In this document: one piece after another, positions 1 to 9,156 of the stretch
How the letters are laid out: every line of letters begins with the position of its first letter
Position numbering within the stretch: position 1 is the first letter of the stretch
Source of the DNA: Sphingomonadales bacterium
GTDB taxonomy: Bacteria; Bacteroidota; Bacteroidia; UBA7662
Reading direction: 5' to 3'
Assembly: GCA_016872215.1 (NCBI GenBank)
Contig: VHAX01000007.1
Coordinates: 1-64,000 of the forward strand
DNA: 64,000 bases
Notes under the pieces: model-generated
Told to the model about the DNA's origin: nothing
Seen by the model: only the letters and a program-made list of their open reading frames with translations
Database searches by the model: none
Position numbers and translations under genes: made by a program

Positions 1-2
1 TC

Positions 3-194
3 CCGGCTGGCTTCAGAAGAGAAACGGGTGCATTCGATGGTTTGCTCAGCCACACTTATTGGTGGTCATCGACCCCGGTACCCGCAAACAGCGCAAATGC
101 CTACCACCGGAGGGTGTCGTTCAGCGCTCAAAACTTGTTTCGCGACAACAGCGACAAGCGCCTCGGCTATTCCGTTCGTTGTCTGCAAGATTAG
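3..194 (+). CDS. FISUMP-domain protein, C-terminal end only (partial at left edge)
   Basis: This is an open reading frame that enters from the left edge and stops at the TAG at 192-194; no start codon is needed because the gene begins outside the window. The 63 visible residues read like the end of a FISUMP (Fibrobacter succinogenes major paralogous) domain: PAGFR, then SHTYWWSST, then a polar stretch, then RDNSDKRLGYSVRCLQD at the very end. The family usually ends in a GFSVRC(L/V)(R/K)D motif after a WSS motif. These domains occur in secreted or surface proteins of Bacteroidota and Fibrobacteres, with unknown function. The gene converges on the OstA-like gene, with 64 bp between. The assignment rests on motif recognition alone. 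Confidence 0.72.
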   Translation, partial: PAGFRRETGAFDGLLSHTYWWSSTPVPANSANAYHRRVSFSAQNLFRDNSDKRLGYSVRCLQD

Positions 195-258
195 TCGGTC
201 TCCAAATACCCCTACGAAAAAGCCCTTTTAGAAAGGAAACCGCAGGTTCACCTTGGAG

Positions 259-1980
259 TCACCTTCTTCTACTCTTTCTTTTGAGATTTCGACCCCCATT
301 CAGATCTACAGCATCCACCTGATTCGGAACGGAGAATAATTCATACCCTCCCCGATCGGGATTTTTAAGAATCACTCCCTTAATCTGCTCCTGAACCGAT
401 ATTTTCAATTTTCCCATCCACTCAAATCCAGCAACCGTATCCTCCCCGGCAGGCACCTGGGCTAGCGGCCAAAGCACGCCCTCTGGCTTCCCAAGAAAGA
501 TCATTCTGTTGGGGCGTTGGCGGGCGAAGTATATATTGACCGAATCGGATGCTATTCGGTTTAGTCCCACGTAGCCGCTGTCCTCACCCGGAATATGGTA
601 GAGAGTCAGCACCTGCCCCACCGCATGCAGGTATTGAATGGAACCAGAATCAAAAGAAACCTGCATTCTGGCTGCGGTTATTTGATGAAACAAGCTATCC
701 TCCAAACGATCGGCGAGCACACCACCCTCGGGCAAAAGCAGTGTTCCGGAATTCTCTCCCCTATTGTAGAACTTCATAGTGGGTCCGCTCACCTGAAAAG
801 TCGCAGGCCACAGCAAGGGTGTTCCCATGAGCAGTGCCAAGCTGTCGGACTGAAGGTATACCAGTGAATCGCAGCTCAATTGCGCATCACGTGATTGTCC
901 AGCCACCCTGCCCCATGACTTAAACAACCAGGAAGTATCGATTCCGGCTTTACTATTTTCAGAAAACTTATCTGCGATATTTGTACGAGACGACACGCGC
1001 ATGGCCATAAGGGTATCGGCTGTTAGGCTGAGTGTATCCGGAACCCATGAACTGCTTTGGGTTGACCTCCTTCCTTGAAGTGAATCGCCTTCACCCCCGC
1101 CAAATGACCGAAGCAGGGGATCGCCCCAGGCTTTATAGAAGGCTCGGGTACGATCGAATTGCACATGATTGGCCCGAATTTCTATTTTCCATAGCGTATC
1201 TATCCACTGCACCCGACCGTTTGCTGTTCCTAAACCCCGATTTTGGTCAAAATACAGGCTATCGGACCACAGAAAATGATGGTCGTAGTGCTGGACCCGG
1301 CAAAAGGGATACAAATGGCTGATTCTCGTGCGCATTTCATGCCAACCACCACTTGTCTCAACATCTGTTCCCTGTATAACGAAATGCGTGGGAGCCACAA
1401 AATACAAACGACCCCATTTGCGGTTGTAGCGCAGGGAATCGGTTGAAAGCGTTAGGGAGTCGTCCTCCAGTTTTACCTCACGATTAAAAATCATCTCGCC
1501 TGATTCTACGGCATAGCGGCCGAGGCGACTACTCAATCGTGCGCTGCCGTCCTCCATTCGTGCCCCTTGCGTGTAATTTACCACCCGCTTTGAGGTGTTG
1601 TAGGTCAATTCTGGAGAATATAATCGAAGTACGTCGTCGGACAAGACAACGTCCTGATAGAGGCGGGCAGATCCCGTTTCAGCATCATATTCGAGGTAGC
1701 GACAACGCACCAGCAGATTTTCACCCGGTTCCACAATCCGCACGCGACCATAAGCCCGCGCCTGTCTTCCGCCATCAAACATAAGTGCACTGTCGCAATA
1801 CAAAACAGTCCGGTTGTGACGGAGGCGAACATTGCCCTTCAAGGCTCTGACTCCGGCCGATCCACTGTAACTAAACTCATCCGACTGCTCTATCACAATT
1901 TGTTGAGCACCCTGTGCTGCGACACGTCCCGGAAGGAGTATGCATACGAGGAGAACCATCAACCAAACCAGGAGTTTCAT
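259..1980 (-). CDS. OstA/LptA-like LPS-export-related protein
   Basis: A 573-residue exported protein. I start it at the ATG at 1980 because the protein then opens with a clean signal peptide (MKLLVWLMVLLVCILLPG, cleavage after VAAQ); the longer frame adds 68 residues of no character and would run into the divergent gene. After the signal come beta-strand repeats typical of OstA/LptA folds: GNVRLRH, LYCDSALMF, ARAYGRVRI, all near residues 45-90, repeating along the chain. LptA-type proteins bridge LPS between the inner and outer membranes. Bacteroidota commonly carry this long 'OstA-like' form, whose exact role is less clear than that of E. coli LptA. It ends in a basic tail (KRKSRRR). It is divergent from the glycosyltransferase at 2064. 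Confidence 0.85.
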   Translation of the reverse strand: MKLLVWLMVLLVCILLPGRVAAQGAQQIVIEQSDEFSYSGSAGVRALKGNVRLRHNRTVLYCDSALMFDGGRQARAYGRVRIVEPGENLLVRCRYLEYDAETGSARLYQDVVLSDDVLRLYSPELTYNTSKRVVNYTQGARMEDGSARLSSRLGRYAVESGEMIFNREVKLEDDSLTLSTDSLRYNRKWGRLYFVAPTHFVIQGTDVETSGGWHEMRTRISHLYPFCRVQHYDHHFLWSDSLYFDQNRGLGTANGRVQWIDTLWKIEIRANHVQFDRTRAFYKAWGDPLLRSFGGGEGDSLQGRRSTQSSSWVPDTLSLTADTLMAMRVSSRTNIADKFSENSKAGIDTSWLFKSWGRVAGQSRDAQLSCDSLVYLQSDSLALLMGTPLLWPATFQVSGPTMKFYNRGENSGTLLLPEGGVLADRLEDSLFHQITAARMQVSFDSGSIQYLHAVGQVLTLYHIPGEDSGYVGLNRIASDSVNIYFARQRPNRMIFLGKPEGVLWPLAQVPAGEDTVAGFEWMGKLKISVQEQIKGVILKNPDRGGYELFSVPNQVDAVDLNGGRNLKRKSRRR

Positions 1981-2063
1981 GTAGAGCAGCAAAATGGACC
2001 GACACACGAAGGTACAAATAACGGGGGGACTGCGTTTTACTGGTTGTGGCGTATTTTTCGACC

Positions 2064-3266
2064 ATGAACAAGCAGAACGGCGCTCAAGCCACTGGAAGGG
2101 CTCATGTATTGGGCCTACCCAGTTGGTATCCGTCGGGTGAAGATGACCACAACGGACTGTTTTGTCTGGCTCAATTGGATGCACTGGCCACGGTGGGCCA
2201 CCAGGTGGGCATCGTGGCAGCAGTCCCCCATTTAGCAGCTAAAGAAATAGAGCGCGTTGAGGTTCAGCAGCACAGTTGGGGCGCAGCCTGCGTGGCCCGA
2301 TATCGCTCAGGGACCATTCCTTTGTTGCAAGCACTTCGCTACTGCCTGGCCATGCACAAAGCCTGGAAGTTGTATCAAATCACATACGGTCGTCCTCAGT
2401 ATGCGCTCGTGCTGGTGGCCTGGAAAGCAGGCCTTTTTGCCCGCTGGCTGCGTGCCCGATATGGAATATCCTACAAAATCATAGAACATTGGTCTATTTA
2501 TATATCTGATCAATATATAAATACACCTATATATTTAAAGTGTTTATTTAAATGGATTTTTTCGGGATCTCAAGCGGTGGGAGCCGTGAGTCTACCACTT
2601 GCACATGCCCTACGCGCCCACAAACTCAGCAGCGAAAGTCCAGTTATTGTACCGAATGTGGTGGATACCGAAATATTTCGCCAATCTGCTGAGGTCTCCC
2701 AAATTGCGGGCTATGAGGGCAGCGAAAGGGAAACGCACCAAACCGACTTCTCTCCCCTGTTGCTTCATGTAAGCAACCTGGCCGAGGTCAAAAATTTTGG
2801 CTTTGTACTCGATGTATTCTGTGCTTTCAGAAAGCGCTTTTCCAACGCCCGACTCTGGGTAGCGGGGGCCTTCAACCCAACAGAAGCACGCAACCGTTAT
2901 GCATCGAAATGCCCGAACGTAGAATGGGTGGGATTCACGGATTCTCAAACCCTCGCAAGGCAGTACAGGCAGGCCACGGCCCTACTTGTGACTAGTCACC
3001 ACGAGACCTTCAGCATCGTTACTGCCGAAGCCATGGCATGTGGATGTCCGGTCATCAGCTCCCCACTACCAGCCCTGGAGGCATTCGACGCTTTCGGCAC
3101 ACATCGGAGTTTGCACACGCATGACCCTGAACAATGGGCCGAGATTTTGGAATGCTGGACAGAATCGAGGCCTATGGCTATACCCGGAGTCTGGGAAGGC
3201 ATACAGAGAGTCTACGGCAAGGAATCAGTGGGAAAATTGATAAGTCAATGGATAATAAATTTTTAA
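2064..3266 (+). CDS. glycosyltransferase, GT4/GT1 type
   Basis: A 400-residue GT-B glycosyltransferase, probably acting on a cell-surface polysaccharide. The N-terminal half opens with a typical LPSWYPSGEDDHNG motif (residues about 13-26). The C-terminal half carries LHVSNLAEVKNFGFVLD, where the nucleotide-sugar domain starts, and TSHHETFSIVTAEAMACG near residue 320, matching the family's ExxG/E-rich donor site. I chose the ATG at 2064; the GTG at 2046 would add only six residues. The next gene, a flippase-like membrane protein, starts inside its end with a 19-bp overlap, so the two are translationally linked. Acceptor and sugar cannot be read from sequence. The middle of the gene (about 2490-2560) is much richer in A+T than the rest. 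Confidence 0.87.
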   Translation: MNKQNGAQATGRAHVLGLPSWYPSGEDDHNGLFCLAQLDALATVGHQVGIVAAVPHLAAKEIERVEVQQHSWGAACVARYRSGTIPLLQALRYCLAMHKAWKLYQITYGRPQYALVLVAWKAGLFARWLRARYGISYKIIEHWSIYISDQYINTPIYLKCLFKWIFSGSQAVGAVSLPLAHALRAHKLSSESPVIVPNVVDTEIFRQSAEVSQIAGYEGSERETHQTDFSPLLLHVSNLAEVKNFGFVLDVFCAFRKRFSNARLWVAGAFNPTEARNRYASKCPNVEWVGFTDSQTLARQYRQATALLVTSHHETFSIVTAEAMACGCPVISSPLPALEAFDAFGTHRSLHTHDPEQWAEILECWTESRPMAIPGVWEGIQRVYGKESVGKLISQWIINF

Positions 3267-4468
3267 CATTATCTAATAAAACTATCGCTTTTACTATTTT
3301 AAGTAGGGCGGGACAAGCACTGGGCTCTGTTCTGCTGCTATTTCTCACTGCACGTTGGGGTGGCGCACATGTACGGGGCGAAATCAGCCTGCTGCTGGCC
3401 ACCCTCACTCTCGGCAGTCATCTGGCCTCCTGGGTGGGAGGTGGAACCTTGGTGTATTGGGTGAACCGCCATTCACCGCGCCAATTACTTTTTGTGGCCC
3501 TGTTGTGGAGTCTGGGGGTAAGCCTTGCGTGTGGACTGTTGTTGCCTGCCACATCGTATGGATTGTCGATGCACACCTTCAGCTGGACCACCACGTTGTT
3601 GCTGTTGAACACCACGGTTGTGGTTCGCAGTATGCTCGTGGCCCTGAACAGGATCCGGACCGACAACCTGCTGGGACTACTGGGGCTTGGCGTGCAATTG
3701 CTGGTTGTTGCTTATGAAATGGGATACCGTGGTCAGAACGTTCTTTCGGGATTCCTCACGGCCTTCAACAGCGGCCAACTCGTACTGCTTTTGGTTGCAC
3801 TAATCCCCCTTCGTCACTCACTAATCGCCAAAGACAACTCAAAGGAAATATCCCCCGTTGCTTCCTTATGGCGTTCATTACTCCGAACTGGCAGTTGGGC
3901 ACAAATGGCCAGTTTATCCCAGTTTTTTGCCTATCGCCTGCTCTACTATTTCCTGGGCACACAAAACGGACTCAGTTCTGTGGGCCGGTTTTCCGTGGCG
4001 GTTGCCCTGGGTGAATCGGTATGGCTGCTGACCCGGTCGGTTTCGCTGTCACAGGCCACGGCAATCTCCCAGATGGATAATGAACAGGATGCCCATACAC
4101 TCACGTTAAAATGGTATAGAAGGGTCAGCCTACTGAGTGCCCTGTCGATTGGAATCCTCCTTATCGTTCCCAATTCGGTTTGGATCCGGTTGCTCGGTCC
4201 GGAATATGGGGGAATCCCCAGACTGCTCATATTTATGGCTCCGGGCTTGTGGTTTTTGTCACGCTCAAACATCCTGGCCCACCACCAGGCCGGGCTGGGC
4301 CGATACCCCGTCAACGCCTGTTCGTCGCTCGCAACCCTTATGACCCTCGCAATCGGGTTAGTCGTAGTGCCGGGTACAACACTAGAATCGGTAGCTGCGC
4401 TGCAAAGCATAGCCTATTTGGCTGGATGGGCTGTTCAATATCGGGCCTTTCAGAAAAAATCGACCTAA
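3248..4468 (+). CDS. polysaccharide flippase-like membrane protein (Wzx/MATE-like)
   Basis: A 406-residue integral membrane protein with about a dozen hydrophobic segments spread evenly along its length and short basic loops, the pattern of the polysaccharide transporter/oligosaccharide flippase superfamily. I start it at the ATG at 3248 (MDNKFLTLSNKTIAF), which overlaps the glycosyltransferase end by 19 bp; the longer frame is only a shadow of that gene. An early GGAHVRGEISLLL stretch (about residue 33) resembles the first loop of O-antigen flippases. Such proteins move lipid-linked sugars across the inner membrane, which fits the glycosyltransferase partner. No single catalytic motif defines the family, so the call rests on topology, length and context. 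Confidence 0.8.
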   Translation: MDNKFLTLSNKTIAFTILSRAGQALGSVLLLFLTARWGGAHVRGEISLLLATLTLGSHLASWVGGGTLVYWVNRHSPRQLLFVALLWSLGVSLACGLLLPATSYGLSMHTFSWTTTLLLLNTTVVVRSMLVALNRIRTDNLLGLLGLGVQLLVVAYEMGYRGQNVLSGFLTAFNSGQLVLLLVALIPLRHSLIAKDNSKEISPVASLWRSLLRTGSWAQMASLSQFFAYRLLYYFLGTQNGLSSVGRFSVAVALGESVWLLTRSVSLSQATAISQMDNEQDAHTLTLKWYRRVSLLSALSIGILLIVPNSVWIRLLGPEYGGIPRLLIFMAPGLWFLSRSNILAHHQAGLGRYPVNACSSLATLMTLAIGLVVVPGTTLESVAALQSIAYLAGWAVQYRAFQKKST

Positions 4469-4481
4469 TGTACGCTCTCGA

Positions 4482-6170
4482 TTACCCGCCCAGTTTGGTG
4501 CGAACGGCATCGAGCAACACCGGCTCTAGTTTCAGGCAATCCTGTAGCAGGGCGTCGGCATCGCGGCGGTAATCCGCAGCCTTTTTTTGATCGGCTAAAC
4601 TGGCTGCGTTGATGGTGACATTCATCCAGGCACCATAGATCGCACTGCGTATGCACAACAAGGCCACGCCCACATCTGAAACGGAGTTGGGGTTGCCATT
4701 TTCGATGAGTTCACGAATGGGCTCGAGACAGGCAAAAGCCTGCTTCATAGTTTCCAGAGGAACCCGAATGGCTTCATCTGTGGCCAGTTCAATACAGTTG
4801 CGGCGGTGAAGCTGTTCTTCTGGTGTGCTTTTGGGCAATGAGAATGCGTTCATGATTCCGTAGAAGGCAAAGGTATCTTCGTCGACCTTCTTCAGAAGAG
4901 CCTCCTTGTAGCTCTGGCATTCCCTTGCCAAGACACTGAAGCGCTCAAAATGCGCCTCCCATCCCCTTTTACCGGCCGATAAATTTGCGACCATAGCGCC
5001 CAGTGCGGCGGCCAAAGCCCCGACCGCTGCTGAAATGGAGCCGCCACCGGGGGCTGGCGATTCGCTGGCTGTTTCGTCAGAAAGATCTGAAAGAGAGAGG
5101 TGAATCAACCTCTGGTCGGAGGCGGCAGCCATTTTGTATTCTATAATTCGCTCCTCGGGGTGGAAGGGCGAAAGCTCAGATAATCCCATCGTACGAACCG
5201 CGCATTCGATAAGTTCTTTTTCCGACACCCCTTCACTCCTACCCATTTTACGCAGAAAATGTCGACCCGAGTCAGTGAGGCAGATAAGTGGCACCAGTCC
5301 CACCAACTCGGAACCCGTTACGCGAATGCCACGGGCTGTAGCGGCCCGAACCACTTCATCGAATGCGATGTGCAGGGGGGTCTGTGACAAATCGGTCAGA
5401 TTCATGGAGATCTGTGCCGTTTTGTACTCCTCGATATACCATCCCACTGCCTTAACAGCCTTCAAAGTTCCGGGAATGCGCACGGGTTGACCTGTCTCAT
5501 CCTGCACAACCTTCCCCGTAATAGGGTGGCCCTCGCGTTTCACCCTTCCCGCTTCCCGTACATCAAAAGCCACAGAGTTGGCAAGTCGCACCGAGGGTGT
5601 ATTCAGATTCACATTATAGGCCACCAAATACGGCCGTGCTCCGACGACTGTGGCGCCCGATTGTGGGTTGAACACAGCGGGACCAAAATCAGGCTTCCAA
5701 TCAGGATCCTGCATTTTGGCAGGGAGTCCCTCGTATTCGCCCGCGCGGATGTCGGCCAAATTCCTGCGGGAAGGGTGGGTAGCCGATGCTTCGTAGAGGT
5801 AGACCGGAATGTTCAGCTCCTCGCCCACCCTTTTTGCCAGGGTGCGTGAATACGCCACGGTTTCCTCCATGCTGATTCCAGATATCGGGATGAACGGGCA
5901 AACGTCGGTGGCACCCATACGGGCATGCTCGCCTTGGTGCTGTCGCATATCGATGAGACGGGTAGCCACGGAAATCGCCCTGTATGCTGCTTCAACCACC
6001 GCTTCAGGATGGCCCACAAAGGTGTACACGGTGCGGTTGGTGGCCTTACCCGGGTCGCGGTGTAGCAGGCGTACGCCCTCAGTACTGGAAATGGCAGCGC
6101 TGATCTCGTCGAGTACGCGTAGGTCGCGCCCTTCTGAAAAATTGGGCACACATTCAATGATGGGATTCAT
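4482..6170 (-). CDS. ftcD: glutamate formimidoyltransferase / formimidotetrahydrofolate cyclodeaminase fusion
   Basis: A 562-residue bifunctional enzyme of histidine breakdown. Residues 1-300 match the formiminotransferase domain: the start IIECVPNFSEGRD and the later block GARPYLVAYNVNLNT are family signatures. Residues about 355-560 are the cyclodeaminase domain, with the glycine-rich SPAPGGGSISAAVGALAAAL stretch that opens that domain. The first domain moves the formimino group from formiminoglutamate to tetrahydrofolate; the second releases ammonia to give methenyl-THF. Many bacteria encode the two halves separately, while Bacteroidota often fuse them. No other hut gene is adjacent. A TATATTTG sequence (6175-6182, minus strand) sits only four bases before the ATG at 6170; if it is the -7 element the transcript would be nearly leaderless. 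Confidence 0.95.
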   Translation of the reverse strand: MNPIIECVPNFSEGRDLRVLDEISAAISSTEGVRLLHRDPGKATNRTVYTFVGHPEAVVEAAYRAISVATRLIDMRQHQGEHARMGATDVCPFIPISGISMEETVAYSRTLAKRVGEELNIPVYLYEASATHPSRRNLADIRAGEYEGLPAKMQDPDWKPDFGPAVFNPQSGATVVGARPYLVAYNVNLNTPSVRLANSVAFDVREAGRVKREGHPITGKVVQDETGQPVRIPGTLKAVKAVGWYIEEYKTAQISMNLTDLSQTPLHIAFDEVVRAATARGIRVTGSELVGLVPLICLTDSGRHFLRKMGRSEGVSEKELIECAVRTMGLSELSPFHPEERIIEYKMAAASDQRLIHLSLSDLSDETASESPAPGGGSISAAVGALAAALGAMVANLSAGKRGWEAHFERFSVLARECQSYKEALLKKVDEDTFAFYGIMNAFSLPKSTPEEQLHRRNCIELATDEAIRVPLETMKQAFACLEPIRELIENGNPNSVSDVGVALLCIRSAIYGAWMNVTINAASLADQKKAADYRRDADALLQDCLKLEPVLLDAVRTKLGG

Positions 6171-6256
6171 GGGGCAAATATAATTGGCAAGACAAAAGCC
6201 TGTTCCCTCTTCTTTATGCCGATATTTGCATTCTGTTTTTATCTGGTTATTTGTTT

Positions 6257-6712
6257 ATGTCGAAAGTTCATTTATTCCTGTTGTTGCTCATCGTTGTGGT
6301 CGCAGGAGTAATCCTCAGCACGGTCGATGAAAGCAGTTCGTATGAGGATTTTGCCACAGCTGAGGCATACCCCGGCAAAGAATTTCATGTGGTGGGAACG
6401 CTACACAATCCTGGTGATATGCAGTACGATCCCTTAAAGGACCCCAACTTGTTTCGCTTCTATCTGAAAGATCAGGCGGGTGCGGTTCGACTGGTGGTGT
6501 ACCACGACAGTAAGCCTCAGGATTTTGAGCGTTCAGAGCAAGTTGTGATCATCGGGAAAATGGAAGGTTCCGAGTTTACGGCCAGCAAAATTCTCACGAA
6601 ATGTCCGTCGAAATACAACGAGGATAGTGTGGACGTTACTCCTCAGACCCGTACATCGTTCTGGTCCATGGATGATCCTTTACGAAACCTCACACTCGAT
6701 CACGCACTATGA
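6257..6712 (+). CDS. ccmE: cytochrome c maturation protein CcmE, Cys-type
   Basis: A 151-residue periplasmic heme chaperone: an N-terminal membrane anchor (residues about 5-22), then an OB-fold beta barrel including GKEFHVVGTL. CcmE hands heme to the CcmF lyase. The heme-binding motif of the E. coli protein is HxxxY; here the equivalent is CPSKY (Cys116, Tyr120), so the covalent heme-binding histidine is replaced by cysteine. CxxxY forms are known from other bacteria and archaea, and I believe they are usual in Bacteroidota. I use the ATG at 6257 rather than the TTG at 6251. It is followed by ccmF with an ATGA overlap (6709-6712), so the two are translationally coupled. Confidence 0.92.
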   Translation: MSKVHLFLLLLIVVVAGVILSTVDESSSYEDFATAEAYPGKEFHVVGTLHNPGDMQYDPLKDPNLFRFYLKDQAGAVRLVVYHDSKPQDFERSEQVVIIGKMEGSEFTASKILTKCPSKYNEDSVDVTPQTRTSFWSMDDPLRNLTLDHAL

Positions 6713-9156
6713 CCTATATGGGTGAATGGCTGGTTCCGGGAGAACTCGGACACGCTTCAGTACTTATTTCTTTTATTACTGCGCTGCTCGGGGTGATTAG
6801 TTACGGTGCCCACACCCGCGGGCTGGAGGGGGGACGAACCCTAAGCTGGCAGGGACTTGGAAGATGGGCGTTTGGACTGCATTCTCTGGCCGTGGTGACC
6901 ATTGGAGTGGTGCTCTTTGTGATCATATACCTGCACCGCTACGAATACCATTACGCCTGGTCGCACGCCTCCCGCGCCCTTCCCACACATTACATTATAT
7001 CATCTTTCTGGGAGGGGCAAGAAGGTAGTTTTCTGCTGTGGATGTTCTGGAATGTGGTACTTGGGTTATCGCTGATCCGAACCGCCGGCCGGTGGGAGGC
7101 TCCGGTGATGTCCTTCGTTTTCCTTGCCCAGCTGATGTTGTCATCGATGCTCCTGGGCATTTATATGGGTGACATCAAAATCGGCAGCAGTCCGTTTATT
7201 CTCCTGCGCGAAACCATGCAGGCCCCTATTTTTGAACAGGCCGATTACCTCAAGTACATCACAGATGGAAAAGGTTTGAATCCCCTGCTTCAGAATCCGT
7301 GGATGGTGATCCACCCCCCTGTGCTGTTCCTCGGATTTGCGTCTACCCTGGTGCCTTTCGCCTATGCTATGGGTGGGCTCGCCACCCGTCAATACGGGGA
7401 ATGGGTGCGGCCCGCCCTTCCGTGGACCTTGTTTGCCATAGCCATGTTGGGAACGGGTATTGTTATGGGCGCTGCATGGGCCTATGAATCACTGAACTTT
7501 GGGGGCTACTGGGCATGGGATCCGGTTGAGAACGCGTCCCTCATTCCTTGGCTTTGTCTGGTTGGTGGTTTACACCTGATGCACATCTGGCAGAAAAGGA
7601 AACAGTCGTTGCCCTCAGCCACGATTTTGATTATATTATCGTATATTCTGGTGTTGTATGCCACCTTTCTCACCCGTTCCGGCATATTGGGCGACAGTTC
7701 GGTGCATGCATTCACAGACTTGGGCATGTCGGGCCAGCTGCTGGTGTTTCTCTTCGCATTTGTTTTATCGGCTGCCCTCCTCCTGGCCCTGTCTTGGAAA
7801 CATCTTCCCCGTCAACAACAAGAAGAACCCCTATGGTCGCGCGAGTTTTGGCTCTTTATGGGATCACTCGTGATGGCGCTGAGTGCCTTTCAGGTGTTGT
7901 TTAGTACATCAATCCCTGTCTGGAACCGCATATTCGGATCCAATATGGCGCCACCTGCCGATGTTGTGGCCTACTACAACCGTTGGCAGTTGCCCATTGC
8001 GGTGCTCATCCTCCTGCTTGGCACACTCGCCCATTTGTTACCCTACAAAGGTTCCACACGAATACCGTGGAAAAAATGGTTTCTATATCTCATCCTCCCC
8101 ACCTTGCTCCTCACTGCTGCGGTGGCCATTCCCCTGAAATACACAAACTGGACCTACATCTTATTGCTCGCTTCCGCTCTACTGGCCATCATCGGACATT
8201 TTGGACTGCTGTGGCAACAACAAAAAATATGGCTTCATTCGGGCGGTGCTGTTGCCCACATTGGCTTTGCAATAATGATGGTGGGGGTACTGATTTCGGC
8301 CTCCGGACGGGAAGTGGTTTCCCTGAACCGCTCCGGATACGCGTATGGCGGACAGTTTGACGAAAAACAAAATCGCGAAAACGTCCTGCTGTGGGAGGGT
8401 GAGGGCCTGGATATGCCCCCTTATCGGGTGACCTATCTGGGAGATTCGGTGGCTGAACCCAACCATTACTACAAAGTTCAGTACGAGGAACTGGATGACG
8501 AGGGGCATGTGATCGATCGATTTATTTTGCTTCCCAACGCTCAAATCAACCCTAAAATGGGCTTGATCGCAACGCCGGATACCCGACATTATGCGCTCAG
8601 TGATCTATACACCCATGTCACCCAAGTGATGGACAAAGAGGCCACAGGGAGCAGCAAGGAGTGGGCTCCACCCGAACCCCTGATGCTTTCAGTTTCAGGA
8701 GATACGATAATGGTACGGGATGGGTTGTTGATTTTTGAGGGGGTGACCACCGAATTACCGGTCGATCTGGCAACACAACTGCAGGACGCCGATGCAGCTG
8801 TTGCCGCCAGAGTAATCTGGAAAACACTCAATGAGACCTACGAGCTGCGGCCGGTTTATGCCATCCGCAAAGGTGTGGAGTTCCGGTTCGATGATATGCG
8901 TCAGGAAGCTGGAATTAACCTTAGTTTTCGCAGAATTCACCCCGACAAAAAGCAAATTGAGCTCGCAGCCTCTGTAGCAGCACCTGAGCCGCGCGATTAC
9001 ATCATCATGAAAGCGCTTCGATTCCCTATGATTAATTTGCTGTGGCTGGGTGCGGTTCTCACCACCTTAGGACTGTCAATGGCGGTGGTTGTTCGCCACC
9101 GCGAGAAGAACGGACCCCGATCATTTTCCCTTAGCAAGAATGTCGACGAAACCTGA
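6709..9156 (+). CDS. ccmF: heme lyase CcmF/CcsA-type cytochrome c biogenesis protein
   Basis: An 815-residue multi-spanning membrane protein. It has the tryptophan-rich heme-handling motif of the heme-handling protein superfamily: GGYWAWDPVENASLIPWL, around residues 265-282. Further conserved blocks are EGQEGSFLLW near residue 103, the periplasmic-facing HPPVLFLGF near residue 201, and a late periplasmic domain followed by a final membrane helix. CcmF attaches heme, delivered by CcmE, to apocytochrome c CxxCH motifs. The start overlaps the ccmE stop (ATGA), and the next gene begins 17 bp before this one ends, so the three form a tight operon. ccmA, ccmB and ccmC are not in the window. Confidence 0.94.
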   Translation: MTYMGEWLVPGELGHASVLISFITALLGVISYGAHTRGLEGGRTLSWQGLGRWAFGLHSLAVVTIGVVLFVIIYLHRYEYHYAWSHASRALPTHYIISSFWEGQEGSFLLWMFWNVVLGLSLIRTAGRWEAPVMSFVFLAQLMLSSMLLGIYMGDIKIGSSPFILLRETMQAPIFEQADYLKYITDGKGLNPLLQNPWMVIHPPVLFLGFASTLVPFAYAMGGLATRQYGEWVRPALPWTLFAIAMLGTGIVMGAAWAYESLNFGGYWAWDPVENASLIPWLCLVGGLHLMHIWQKRKQSLPSATILIILSYILVLYATFLTRSGILGDSSVHAFTDLGMSGQLLVFLFAFVLSAALLLALSWKHLPRQQQEEPLWSREFWLFMGSLVMALSAFQVLFSTSIPVWNRIFGSNMAPPADVVAYYNRWQLPIAVLILLLGTLAHLLPYKGSTRIPWKKWFLYLILPTLLLTAAVAIPLKYTNWTYILLLASALLAIIGHFGLLWQQQKIWLHSGGAVAHIGFAIMMVGVLISASGREVVSLNRSGYAYGGQFDEKQNRENVLLWEGEGLDMPPYRVTYLGDSVAEPNHYYKVQYEELDDEGHVIDRFILLPNAQINPKMGLIATPDTRHYALSDLYTHVTQVMDKEATGSSKEWAPPEPLMLSVSGDTIMVRDGLLIFEGVTTELPVDLATQLQDADAAVAARVIWKTLNETYELRPVYAIRKGVEFRFDDMRQEAGINLSFRRIHPDKKQIELAASVAAPEPRDYIIMKALRFPMINLLWLGAVLTTLGLSMAVVVRHREKNGPRSFSLSKNVDET

